Source: Scedosporium boydii (lineage: Eukaryota; Ascomycota; Sordariomycetes; Microascales; Microascaceae). Taken from it: a DNA stretch of 64,000 nt. Of this stretch, positions 35,646 through 47,339 are shown piece by piece. Under the pieces are notes generated by a model. It worked only from the letters and a program-made list of their open reading frames with translations, did no database searches and was not told the DNA's origin. The stretch spans positions 1-64,000 of the forward strand of contig NJFT01000065.1 in NCBI GenBank assembly GCA_002221725.1, read 5' to 3'. The position numbers and the translations under genes were made by a program. Positions within the stretch are counted from its first letter, which is position 1; each line of letters opens with the position of its first letter.

Positions 35646-37638
35646 ATAGACAGGTAGTCTATTTGCTAGATAGCAAGTTTCACCCACAACCGGAGCAAAG
35701 AGAAGTTGGAAAGCGGGGATGTAAGGCCAGTGGAGACGTGTTTTCAGTTCAGGTGTAGTAGTCTTCTGTCTTAGGCAGAGGCGTGCTTTTATTGTCCTAT
35801 TATTTTATTTGTCCGATTTGATCCTGCCGCGGGGAGATAGGAGGGTGGATCGTGAATCGACAACGTAAATTGAACTATCTTTTCACAGAATTCGCCCATG
35901 TCCCATTGTACACTTTTCTTGATGCACATCGCTCCATGCGGCCAAGTAGAAGACTAAAAAGAAGTACAATGTGAAGCAATCCCGTCGTCCTTGACGGATC
36001 TGGAGTCCTCTGGGCGCCGCGCTGGAGACAACCAAAGATGATGAGGGCGTCCAGGGAGTGGGAGCACGGGGGGACATATTAGTCTCTCTGGACACTCCTG
36101 GCAAGTTCGGCGGCCAACCCGAAAGAAAAAGAAGGGAAGAGGAAGTATATTAGCGTCCGGGAAAGAGGGAAAAGAGAGAGTGGGCTCCAAAGCTGACACC
36201 CATCGTCTCGTGTCCAATTCTCCACGTGGCTTCTTTTCTTTTTCTCCTCTCGAGTGACAACGGGTTTGTTCAAGAAAAGATTTCTGCAGGCCGTCCTAGG
36301 TACCGTCGGCGAACAGTTGTAAGATCCTGCAATTGTAGGTTATTTCATCTCCGTAGAGAACCTGTTAACGGACGGTTCCATATAGATAACGGCCGTAAAG
36401 GTAGAAATGTTGGTAAAAAGGGGGCGCGCTGTTGAAAGTAGAAGATTCCAACGCCGCCTTCCACCTTCTCTTTCTCAGTATTCCTTCCATTTCTACAATT
36501 ATAGAAAAGTCAGAAAAAATTATTTACCGTCACAAGAATCGAAAACTACGAGGTACAAACCATAAATTGAATATCTCCGAATTTGCAGCCACAATATTTC
36601 GCGGATTAATGAAGAAAGCTTGTCTGCAAGATATTGTATTAGTAGTTTGGATGCCGAGTGCGGTTTTAATGGTGACAAGGCCTCGTAACGGCTGCTAGAG
36701 AGGAACGGTTGCTAGACGGTTGAGGTACCTGCCCATTGACCGTACGAAAGTGCAAACCCCTCCCACGGTGGCTCTCTGTATTGGCAGGCATATTCCCTAC
36801 TTTATGAAAGTGGATATGGTTCCATGAATCTCGTATTTAGCGAGGCGGCGTTGTGTCTTCCTCACCGGTCGTTAGATGGATCCTCTTTGGCATATGATTA
36901 TGGTTCTCCACCTCGGTTAACGACGTGGGAGCATGTCACCTTAATTTGGGTGAGAGAATTTCGAGGATGAAATCCTGGGCTATGCACGACAATTCGACGT
37001 AAACTGCTGTTGGTGAGCATTGCCCTTCTTGGTTCTTGGCATTGGGCAAGATTTGCATGTAGGATTCGGGGGCATTTTGTCGTCCCCGCCTGCTCAGCCT
37101 CCACGACGTGACTGGATCTTACTCGCTACCACACAGGATTCGCTCTGAAAATTACCCCATTGGGTAGTACGCCTCGTGCAACACAGGCGACGTTCCACAA
37201 TCGAACATTTTGATCTTCCCGTGAGTGCACGGACGCGAATCCTGCCACTGAGTGAATGAGTGAATGACCCTTCTGGTAACAACAAACGGGAGCAAACTTG
37301 GCCGATCCCAAGTCCACTTTGAGGGCCCTGAGGCCCAGACCAATGCTGTGAAGGACAGGCTGCTGCCAGACGGGACGCGAAACCACAATGTAACGATGGA
37401 TCGTAAATCCTTCTCTCCCCCTGCAGATGTTTTCTCCCCTCTTGACCTCGACCTCGTCTGATCCTCCCCCTAACTTTCTACCTTTTTCTCTTCCCCTTGT
37501 TGTTTCTTTTTTTTCCTTTCTTTTTTTTTTTTTTTTCCTGTTTCGTCTCCCTCTTTTCCATCCCCCTCAACGCCTCCACATTTCGACCACGCGGCACATA
37601 ACGATATCCATTCTTCCCATGCCGCTCTCCTACTTCAA
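35646..37638. other. intergenic, no gene seen
   Basis: This 2-kb stretch is without supported genes. The last 200 nt are pyrimidine-rich (T tract about 37506-37537) and look like the 5' UTR or promoter of the glycosyltransferase-like gene. Confidence 0.5.
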
Positions 37639-39418
37639 ATGAACGTTTTGAACTGCTGGACGAGATGTGGTGTCCATATCCTTCAACGCCGGGTAGTTAG
37701 GAGGGCCCTTTTATTTCTGGCGTTCTTGATTGTTGTCGGGGTACTTCTTCAGTACCGTGTAAGTCCCATACTCCCTTACATACTCTGTCTTCTAATTCCA
37801 TTATCCGTACCCTACAACCTTGGAAGAGTAAACAGAGCGGCGGCTGGAAAAACGATGCGGCACAGTAGACAAATGTACTGACGTTTTCGCGAAAAAAATA
37901 CAGTCGTTAGACGGTTGGACAGCGGCTGACTATTGGACTTCCGTTCACACCGACCATGCCCTCTACGCCCATTCCATCCCACCGGGAGAGCGAAAACTGG
38001 CGATTATCCTCCCGGCAGACAATCCGAGTCCCGACCTATGCAAAGTAATTAGCGGCGCCGTCGCGCTTGGCTACCCGGCGCCTATAATCGTCAACTGGAG
38101 GAAGGACTTTCACACGAATGAAGACGGCATAGGGCCATCGCAGCTGGGAAAGATCTCTGGCACCCTGAACTATCTTGGATGGGCGATGAGCGAAAAGGCG
38201 CCTCAATCTGAGAGGCTCACCGACGACGACCTCGTCCTCATGTTGGACGCATATGATATCTGGCTACAGCTACCACCAAGTGTTCTCCTCAATCGATTTT
38301 TCACAAGCAACGAACGAGCGGATAGACGAATCGCGAGGGAGTTTGGAGGGGAGGTTAGCCAGGGTTTAATGCGGCAGACGGTCGTCGTCTCGGCGCAGAA
38401 GAGATGCATGGCTCCACGGGACTCCATTTCCAACCTCCACTGCAACGGCGTGCCCGAGAGCACGCTCCCGAGGAACGTGTACGGCCTCTTGACAGATTCG
38501 CCACTATCTCGGATTTTGAGGTGGAAGTTTACGCGGCCGAAGTATGTCAACAGCGGCAGCTTCATGGGTCCGGCTAGTGATGTGCGGAGATATTTCCGTC
38601 GCGTGAAGGATAGGATGGATCAAAATCTCCTGGGGATGGACGAGGGCCAGGAGCTAGGAGGGGACCAGGGCGTGTTCGCAGAAATATTTGGGGAGCAAGA
38701 ATCATGGCGTCGGCGGATGCAGCAAATAGGTCCAGCGGGGGACAAGGCGCAGACGAAGTTAAGCGGCGAATTCGAATACCATGTCGGCCTGGACTACACC
38801 CAGGAGCTTTTCTACCCGACATGCTATTCCGAGCATGACAGCTACTTTGTCTCTTTGAATGATGCCGAAGAGGTGGCGAGGGAATCTAGACGGCTTGGGG
38901 TCTCACCGCCTCGCGTACAGGGGGTGCCTAGAGACATTGAAGTAGCTGAGAGACCCCTATCTATGCTCGATGATAATGGTGGCGCTGATGGAAGGAGAGG
39001 GGGTCGTGGGTGGGGGGACCTACCGCTCTACGTCGATTTTTGGACGACAGCAATTCCCGTGGCGATTCATCACAACGCATGGAGAGACGGACTCAAGAGT
39101 CGCCGCCAAACGTGGTGGGATAAGACGTGGTATTTCCCATACTTGCGCAGACTTCTGCAGACACGCCTTAAATTGACCGAGACAAGAGTACCGCCCTTGA
39201 CAACCCTGCCGGCGCTTAATGGCAGTCTAGATATTTGGCCGTACGTCTCCGCGGCCCCGGATACGGCGGCTGTTCTTTTTGTGAGGAACACAAGGAAGGA
39301 AGAATGGAGCTTGGAGAGGGCGGACTGGGGAGCTGTCTGCAAGAGTAGCAACGCAACGATGGAGGCAAAGAGGCCGTGGTATGACGAAGTCTTTCGGGAT
39401 GGTAAAGGCCCGTTATAG
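37639..39418 (+). CDS. type II membrane glycosyltransferase-like protein
   Basis: Exons 37639-37758 and 37904-39418 give 544 aa; the intron is in phase 0. The N-terminus is short, cytoplasmic and basic, followed by one membrane anchor (about residues 23-38, LLFLAFLIVVGVLLQY), so the catalytic part faces the Golgi lumen. The soluble domain has LAIILPADNPSP, VISGAVALGYPAPIIVNW, then LVLMLDAYDIWLQLPP (residues 151-164) with a D-x-x-D metal-binding motif, VNSGSFMGPASDVRRYF and GGDQGVFAEIFGEQ, then a C-terminal HHNAW. This order resembles GT25/PLOD-type transferases and a large fungal family of unknown donor specificity. Its exact activity cannot be named. The 145-nt intron lies right after the anchor. 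Confidence 0.8.
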
Positions 39419-40041
39419 CAGGGTTTAATGGATTATAGTGTAAACAGGTAATGGCGAAGAAACGAAGAACTTTGATACCCAATCCTTCTTACGAAGTATG
39501 CATCCAAGCTCTTGTGCTCCGCACCCGATCCGCGATGAGGATTTACGGACGACCGTGATACGATGGGCAGACCTGAGGCGCACCTTGGGTTGTCCCGCTG
39601 CCGAGACGCTTCGAGATAATTTTCGGGGAAAGGCGCGCCGAAAAAGAATCAATGATGTCACGATTGAGAGCAACGCGGGAGCAGGATTAATTTTTATCGG
39701 GGGAAGACCCGGTGCATTAAGGCTTGCTTTCCACGGTCGAGGAGTGGTTGAAGACAAAGGATCGGACAAGGATTCGCCGTCGCAATGCAGCATCAGCTGA
39801 GTAGATTTTCGTGTTCGTATTCATGAACCAACGAATCACAACATCCAAGCAAAAAGAAGCAGACATCCGTCTGCGTCTGGGGCAAGCGAAACGACGTCCT
39901 GTCTCTCAATCCATGGTAACCTCAATGATCTTGAGCTCAGGGGCGTTCTTCTTGTGTGTTTTATTTTTTTATTTTTTATTTTTCTTTCCATTTCCCTTGT
40001 CGCTTCTTTGCTCTCCGGGCATTTAATAATTAAGAGGAAGA
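39419..40041. other. intergenic, no gene seen
   Basis: A spacer of 0.6 kb lies between the glycosyltransferase-like gene and the acyltransferase pseudogene. It ends with a T-rich patch (about 39960-39990) that may be the acyltransferase 5' region. Confidence 0.5.
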
Positions 40042-41695
40042 ATGTGGAATTACTTTAGGAAGAGCGCACCTGTGCCGCCACCTTTCGTGGCCACGGACAG
40101 GATCGTCCCGCTCTCTCAGGAAGATGACACGCAAATTAATCGTGATCTCATCCTCAACTTCATGATGCGGTTTGACTCGGTCCTTAACGCGCAAAGGCTG
40201 TACTCGGCACTTGAGAGACTCTTAAACCGGCCCGACTTGAAGAAATTGGGTGCTAGGCTGAGGTTGAATGTATGTCGACGCGTGCCCATTTGAGTCGTTC
40301 TTCCCTTGGTCCTGAACTCCTGGTCGCGCAGTATCGCGGATGCAGAAATAATATATCCATCAAAGGCCCTGGCACGCAGCCAAAGCTAGTTACTGATACC
40401 AACCGTGAAATCGCAGAGCGAAGGGAAACTCGAATACCATATCCCACAACAGTTTGATGATACTCGCCCGCCATTCACCTATTCCCACATCAACTATGAC
40501 GTTGCCATTGGCGAGAATCCGCTAGCTTCTCGCGTACCGAGTGGAATTCTCAGGCGTTGAGCCTGCGACCGTCTTGGACCCTTATGAACTCTTCCCTTTG
40601 ATGCGACGAGAAGACGCGCCGACCAAGATAGAAGACTACCTGTACAGCGGCAAGCCGCAGTTGAGCCTTCATGTGGTCTCTTTCACCGATGCTACTCTTG
40701 TCTCTCTCACCTGGCCACACGCTCTCTGGGACGCGATGGGACGACGGGAATTTCTGCTCGCGTGGACTGCAATACTGGCTGGTCGCGATGATGAAGTCCT
40801 CCCGCTTCATGGCTTCGACACCGATCCCCTGGGTGATTTCTGTGAAAGTCCCAAGGAGGAGTTCAAATTGGTCGACGAGAGCCATTCAATCCTACAGTTG
40901 ATCGTTTTCGGTATTCGCTACTGGTTTGAGCATTTTTGGTACACCGAAGAGGAGACGCGTATCGTATGCATCCCGAGCGCCTTTATGAAACGTGCGCGGG
41001 AAACCGCCATTTCCGAACTCAAAGCCGCCCGGGCGGAAGGCGGGAAACCTACCGACGATGTATTCCTGAGCGACGGCGACATAATCTCGGCCTGGGGCGC
41101 CCGACTGCTAGCGGAGCATCTTCAAGTGGGCAAAAACCAGACTGTATGTGTGCTGAACGCGTTCGGTTGGCGCTCACTTCTCAGCCCCGAGATTTTGCCG
41201 CGGTCGAAAGCCTATGTCGCCAACGCCTCCTCCGGTATTTTTGCGTTCCTAAAGGGAGGTGACATCTTGTCTCGTCCTCTCAGCTACACGGCTTCCGAAG
41301 TGCGACGTGCCATTGCGGAACAGGGGACACGTTCTCAGCTTGAGGCTAGTGTGAAGCTCACGCGGGAGTCAATGCGCGCCCGGGGCGTTCCACCCATGTA
41401 CGGCGACGCGACCATGCAGTTGATCATCGTATCGAATTAGTCAAAGGGGAGATTCTTCGAAATGGACTTTTCGCCCGCCATTGTGCCTGGTTCCAAGTCT
41501 GCGCGTCCTGGGGATGCGACGGGCAAACCGACTTATATTCAAGCGGCCGGACACGCCAATGGATTTTCTATCCGAAATGCCTTTCAGGTTTCTGGGAAGG
41601 ATGGCCAAGGGAATTACTGGCTCTCAGCTTCATTGAGGAAGCACGTGTGGTCTAGTATCGAGAAAGCTCTGACCAGTACTAATTCGACGGATTAG
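40042..41695 (+). pseudogene. transferase-family (PF02458-like) acyltransferase, broken
   Basis: Exon 1 (40042-40269) begins MWNYFRKSAPVPPPFVATD and runs to GARLRLN. After an intron (40270-40416) the sequence SEGKLEYHIPQQFDDTRPP follows. Near 40535-40545 the frame changes by one base (NPLASRVP to EFSGVEPATVLDPYELFP) with no room for an intron. The frame then runs on through the HxxxD catalytic motif (LTWPHALWDAMG) to a TAG at 41438-41440. Beyond it the same frame continues to 41695 (SKGRFFEMDFSPAIVPGS), where relatives usually read SNWSKG; the stop therefore replaces a Trp (TGG to TAG). Intact relatives transfer acyl groups from CoA to hydroxyls or amines in natural-product pathways. With a frameshift and a nonsense codon it should be inactive. 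Confidence 0.75.
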
Positions 41696-44182
41696 ACCTA
41701 CTAAGGATCCTCTTTAAGACATGCGTGGTTGGGGGAGGATGTTGAAGCCGCAGACATTTATCGTCACGGCTGAGAAGTACGAGATCAGCATCTGAACTCA
41801 CATAAGCCTACCCTAAGTTTTTTATTAGAGTATTTGGAATTAATCAAGCTCATTCCAACAGTAATAGCGGAGAGGGAACAATGAAAGAGATCAACACTAC
41901 TTGCTTATGTCTGTCTCATGTAATTATTGGCGAGCTGCTCGTCCTATTCAAATTCGATTCGTTAGCAGTCCTCTTTCCAGAATACCTAGTGAGAACACGT
42001 GATGTGTCAGACCCAGTCTCAGACACTGGACACTAGGGTATGGGTAATGAGAGACGAAGCGGGCGGCTAGGGGGAGGCTGAAAGTATGCGGACATGACGT
42101 ACAGGCTAACCGTCCCCAGTGACAAGCCACGATCAGAAGGTTTTGGAACTGCACGGCTTGTGGAATGAGATGAATGTATTCAGTATTACGGGATCCTCCA
42201 ACAAAAGGACACACAGACTCGTAAATAAAAACTCGACTACAAAATGGGAGGCTGGGGGCAGCTTTGCGGTCTTTTTTTGTTTTCGAAGTGGGGAGTTCCG
42301 CGGAACTCACCTCCGGACGCGCCGGGCGCCTGCAAGTTGAAATTGTTCATGAGAACTTCATGTTACATAGCCGGACATAGCCGCTTACTAAAGAGCCGCT
42401 ATATCCGAGTAACGACGATCAGGCCTGACAACAATGACGTCTCGGAAAGCTCGGAGAAATGCAAGAGTTTTATCATTTATCACGCGAATTTCCATGGATA
42501 TCTTTTTTGAGTTCCCTCCTCCAAACTCCATGCTCTTCTTTCTGGAGCTCGTGAACCGCTCACGGCCATGAGAACTTTGCCTACTCAAGCGATTGCGATT
42601 CAAATTCGAATACCCGGGACCAGGCACGTATGCTTATGAGTAAGAAGGCGGGAAGGAGATGTCAACCTTGAACTCGTTCGTGAAATGGCTACGTCTCAAA
42701 CACTACCAGTTTGAGATCACTTTCGGCGTCTATGTGTTTACACCTGCTGAGAGATTTGTGTTTTGTTAGATTCTTCCCTCCCCTTCCCCCCAAGTGTTCC
42801 AAAGGTCGAAGCTAACTTGTCGAGTTTTTCACTTCAGGGTCTTGCGGTTTCCTCATCACTACATTAGCACTCATGGCCTCCTTTCTTTACCTTCCCCGTC
42901 ATATCCAGTTCTTCCTTACTCGCGCATGGTTCTACCTCAGCGGCGACAAGGTCGACATGCTGAGGTAACAAAGATGCCGCGCAGGGGCTTGGGCACAGAG
43001 TTTTGTGCACGGCTCATCCGTGAAAGGTGAGTTATACTTGAATATGCTGGTGCAAGTGGTGGCGCAGTCGTGGGACACTGAGCTGGGGATCGAGAGCTAA
43101 GTATTGCAGGAGCGGGTGAGCCAAAGAATGGCATGCGGGTTGAGAAATTCCCCCGTATCTGAGGACGGTGTTTGGATGCTACGCACCAGTTGGTCCGTTG
43201 CACTACCGCAACGATGAAGACGACGGAGACTGTATATGCTAGTGGATCTCATATCCGAGGTTCATTTCTTGGCGTTTAACCCAGCAATATCATGTTGGAT
43301 CATAACACCCTAATCATTGCCCAGACGCGACGTCGATAGGAGAAAGTCATCTATGGTTTCAGTCGTTAAACATGATTAATAGCTATCTTGCGTTGTCTAT
43401 ACATTAGTTGGCTAGTTGAATTGGTCTCCGGGATGAGCGCGGCAATATTGGCCTGCAATATACAAGGTCTGTCGGACAAGCCAACTTTGCTTTTAGGCCT
43501 TCTCCGGTGTTTATATTATCTAGTCGGCATTCGATAGGTACAGTCAAGGTCCTTTCTTCCTCGATATACCCGATAGCCTTCACCGTCGCACGGACGCATT
43601 GGCTGGGAGGGAGCTAGAACTGTAGGCGGAGGAGCGGCTTAAATGCTGCTGGGTGGCGGGAACTCGATCAGTACTACTTTGCGTCGTCGTAGGGATGGCG
43701 GGGCGGAGGCGCATGTAGGAAGGAAGACTCCAAAGGATGGCTCCGTGAAGAAGGTAGGTGGTGAATGACTACTTTAGCACTTCCTCCGGAGGCTTAGTAG
43801 AGCACGGAGGAACGAAATATAGATGTACAATCTAGAGTAGTCGGAGCCCTCCGGGAGAGAAAAATAGAGTATAATCCCTCAGTCATTAGACCGGATCATT
43901 TATTTCGAAACCTGGCCAGGAAAAGACGAGATAGAGAAGCCGACGGCCATGAATCTCATGTACAGAGCGGCCGGAGGATACGATGTATGTGCATGCTCTC
44001 TCGAGCCCCTCCGACTGAAAATATTGCATCTCGGGTACGAATCCATTGGCAGTATGCTCGCTGTTCTTATAGGGGGCAGATACTGCCGAAGCGACTCCTT
44101 TGACCCCCACGACGCCTATCTTCTTCCGGCCACGTCGTTCCTGTCATTGCTCCCAGTCCTCAACAAAGTTCGAAGCTGTTAA
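41696..44182. other. 2.5-kb stretch, no gene seen
   Basis: No complete gene was found. One short frame near 42872-42970 (MASFLYLPRHIQFFLTRAWF, ending in TAA) might be the start of a lost gene. The rest is low in coding signal. Confidence 0.4.
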
Positions 44183-45342
44183 TCAGTAGTCCCTGTACGG
44201 GCGGCACGATGGGCTTCGGCGGCTCAAACCCAGTCGAAGTCGCCCACATGCTTCGTCAACTATGCATCCCCCGGACCATAGGCGCCCCTTGGCTTGGTTC
44301 CATCGTAAAGAGTTCCGCTAAGGAAGGTATGGGGAAATCCAGGATCAAACTCGTAGCCCGACCCGACCTGCCCCATCTCTCCCCCCGCCAGGGCAACTCT
44401 GAGGCTCGCAATATTGCCCTGGATGTGTTCTAGCTTTCGGCCTCCCACAATCGGAAAGACGTAGGGTGTCTTTTGCCTCACATATGAAAGAGCGATGTGG
44501 AGCATATTTACTCCATTATCCTCCGCGACTTTTCGAGAACGCGGGAGACTTGCTTGTCATGGACACGAAGTTGGGGTAAAGCCATGACCGGGATTATTCT
44601 TCTCACGCTGTTCGAAACTTCCTTCCGTCTGAAATCGACCTTGGCTCAAGACACCCTATGGGCACAGCGCCATACCCTCGTCGCGGCATATGGGAATGAT
44701 ATCCCTTTCGAAGTCGCGCCTCGCAGCATTCCACATGCCCCGGTATACGACAAACTGGCGCAGTCCATTGGAGCGGGCATACTGATTAGCCTCGGCGACG
44801 ACCCAGGCCGGCGCATCGGAGATTCCCAAGTACAGGACCTTGCCGGAAACCACGAGGTCGTTCAGGTTGAGCATGAGCTCCGGGATGCTGATGGTGTAAT
44901 CCCACCAATGAACGTAGAAAATGTCGATGTAGCTGGCTTAAAGCTTTTTCAACGAAGCTTCCAGGGAGAGCTTCATGGATTTGGAGCCGTTGCCTCCGTA
45001 GTCGAACCGGATCTTTGTCTTGTCGTGGGTCTGATAGCCGGTGGTATGCTTTGTTGCAAACACGATTTCATCTCGGTTATCGCGGGACATCATCCACTCG
45101 CCCAGCCACATTTCCGGCTCTCCGGCCTGGTAGCTATTGGCGGTGTCGAGGAAGTTTCCGCCTTGGCTGTAGAAATGGTCGAGGATCTGGAACGCCGTCT
45201 CCTTGCTGCACTCGCCGTACCGCGCCTTGTGTGCTTCGCCAAAGTTCATGGATCCGAGGCATGGAGGGGATACTCGAATGGATGCTGTTGGGGCCAGCTG
45301 CCTATGTCGGGCAAGCAACGTCTCCGGGGGCCGGTTCATCAT
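44183..45342 (-). pseudogene. aldo-keto reductase (aryl-alcohol dehydrogenase type), broken
   Basis: The frame starts at ATG 45342 (MMNRPPETLLARHRQL) and is recognisably an AKR. The catalytic tetrad is kept: Asp and Tyr in FLDTANSYQ, Lys in FATKHTTGY and His in FYVHWWDYT. It is broken at several places. An in-frame TAA at 44938-44940 stands where relatives have Gln (SLKKLQ). A pair of compensating one-base indels near 44535-44570 garbles about ten residues before VAEDNGVNMLHIALSYV. A TAG at 44260-44262 stands where relatives have Trp (GPGD-W-LTK). The middle and C-terminal parts are otherwise well kept (VFPIVGGRKLEHIQGNIA, GYEFDPGFPHTFLSG). Intact members are NADPH-dependent aldehyde/ketone reductases. 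The neighbouring tRNA and monooxygenase are on other strands or unrelated. Confidence 0.8.
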
Positions 45343-45633
45343 GGCCGCCTTATGTCCGATTCTGAGAGTATCTCCTTCCCTTGCATCCACGGCGCATTGG
45401 ATCTAGTATTTCTAAGAGTACGGAACAGGCCTAGACATCGTACCATACAAATATATTTTCGGCTATCTTCGTCGACACGTTGAGCCATACATGGCACACA
45501 GACACGCCCTTCGACCTGTCAAACCGTGGAGCTGTTGAATGCGGCAATTCCACCGGAGTGGAGTCTGTCCGTCGGATTGTGCGCCGCCAACCACTCTAAG
45601 CCCAATTCGACACCGAGTGGAACATCAACAACC

Positions 45634-45734
45634 GGTAAGATGGCCGAGCGGTCTAAGGCGCCAGGTTAAGGTTACCTTAACAAGTAATTCCTGGTCCAGG
45701 AAACTGGGCGTGAGTTCGAATCTCACTCTTATCA
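45634..45734 (+). tRNA. tRNA-Leu(AAG) with a 17-nt intron
   Basis: The acceptor stem pairs GGTAAGA (45634-45640) with TCTTATC (45727-45733), with discriminator A at 45734. The D-arm region is TGGCCGAGCGGTCTAAGGCG, which includes the A box. The anticodon stem is CCAGG (45661-45665) and CCTGG (45690-45694), with loop TTAAG.. putting anticodon AAG at 45668-45670. The loop is 24 nt instead of 7, so a 17-nt intron sits after position 37 (about 45672-45688). A long variable arm (CCAG-GAAA-CTGG) confirms a class II tRNA, and the T arm is GTGAG-TTCGAAT-CTCAC. Confidence 0.93.
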
Positions 45735-45736
45735 GC

Positions 45737-45741
45737 TTTTT
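45737..45741 (+). terminator. Pol III terminator of the tRNA-Leu
   Basis: Five T residues begin three bases past the tRNA 3' end, followed by a second T-rich patch. This is the usual RNA polymerase III stop signal. Confidence 0.8.
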
Positions 45742-45975
45742 CTTTTATCCTCTTCCATTTCTTTTTTTAATTTTAAACACACAGAAACACACATTTTCTA
45801 TTAAGGCTCATGTGTTGAATCAGCACTGCGCTACTCAAAATAACAATTAAACAATACCGGGCAGAGAGTGAGATGTAAGAAAGTTACCCAGAAGTCTCTA
45901 CCGACGCCAAGAGCCAATACCAGCGACATGCAGTCCGGATCAAGACCACCTCCCCTCCTAATATCCTATAGAATC

Positions 45976-47339
45976 TCATCCCGTGGAAAGTCCGACTATG
46001 CTAATATCCCATGGAACCTTTCCAGTCTTTGGCTGAGTTTCAGGCACAAAGTCCAGCACTAAGCCAGGTTTAGAAATCCTTGTCAGCACTTTATCGGTCA
46101 CAGTTCGGTCGTTCTCCAATGACGTGAACCTTCCAACAAATCCCAAGAACTTGGCAAGGAGCCACCAATGGCGCAGCATCAAGCCAGACAATCTCGTGAA
46201 GAGTCTTGCACGGGATTCCCGCTCTTGCTGATAGGCTGTGAAGATTGACTCTAAGTCCTGCGTGCTCGGTGTCGGGCTGGTCTGAATGAGATCGTGGAGT
46301 CGGTTGACGAGGGAGACGGCAGATTCTATGGCGCAGTTCCCGCCCAGGGCGAGATTGGGTAACATCTTGTGCGTCGCATCGCCAACGAGAGCTACGCGAC
46401 CCTTGGACCACTGACTTATGATGCCTTCTTCCAGATCCGCAAGCCGAGCTCGTCGTTTGGTCTGCCACAAGTCGCCAAAGCAAACGCTCCGGTCCTCGAC
46501 CACGGGAAAATCTTTGAATGTGTCGGCAAGCTCTTCCATTTCTGTATCGGAATAGTAAGTCTTGTTCGTCGTAGTCTTTTCGAGACGTTGATAGAAGAAC
46601 CACATGACTGTATCGTCCGAAATTAGCATCTGGAAGGAGATTGGGCCTTTGCTGCGCTCAACCATGTCGCCCGGGACCAAGCCCGGCAGAAGCGGGCCGC
46701 AGCCAAAGATACATCGGAAGGACGCGGAAAAGCCGTCCGCTAGTCTTGTACGTCGATCTTCGAGGCCGCCAAGTAAGAGGCTCCGGGTTATGCTGTGAAC
46801 ACCATCGGCGCCTATAAGAATGTCTCCAGTATATTCTGAGCCGTCGTCACATGTGATTGAGACTAGCTTGCCGGTTTGGGAAAGAGAGGTGACTGATTTT
46901 CCCGTCAAAACCAGTTCGGAGGCGCGCGGCAAATGTGTATATAAGAGTTCAATGAAACGCATGCGCTCGAAGAGCATGAATGGATGGCCGTGACTGAGGA
47001 ACGTTAGTGGCTTGCCTTTGTGGCGGCAGCTGGGTTTGGATTGACGTACTTTTCCTCGATCTGTTCATACATGTCGGTTGAAAGGATGAGATTCCCCTCG
47101 CTTCCCAAGCGCACGTTCCGTTTCATCCTGGGCACCATTTCCTGTGCCGATTCCAGGATACCGTTCCCAAGCTGGTCCAGGACGCGTACGGTGTGAGGCC
47201 AAAGGCCAATGCCGGCACCCGAGGCCTCTACAACCGTTTGCCTGCGCTCGAGGATGACGAGGTCTTTGATACCCGCTTTCAGAAGGGCGTGGGCAAGGAC
47301 TAAGCCGGTTGGGCCAGCTCCGACAATGAGAACACGCAT
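45976..47339 (-). CDS. FAD-dependent monooxygenase (PHBH/salicylate-hydroxylase-like)
   Basis: Exons 47339-47050 and 46993-45976 give 435 aa. The N-terminus starts MRVLIVGAGPTGLVLAHALL with the GxGxxG FAD motif and the E-R pair of strand 2 (LVILERRQ). The DG motif lies in GDILIGADGVHSITR and the GD motif in VALVGDATHKMLPNLALGGN. These three motifs define class A flavoprotein hydroxylases, which use NAD(P)H and O2 to hydroxylate aromatic or polyketide-like substrates; the substrate is not predictable. A GTG-initiated extension to 47390 is not needed. The gene is intact although its neighbour on the same strand, an aldo-keto reductase, is broken; a tRNA-Leu gene lies between them. Confidence 0.9.

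Noticed and set aside
42872..42970. Short frame that could be a gene start
   Set aside because: It ends after 32 codons and no downstream exon continues it.
44497..45483. Plus-strand open frame of 328 codons
   Set aside because: It is the antisense shadow of the aldo-keto reductase pseudogene, whose minus-strand translation shows clear family motifs.
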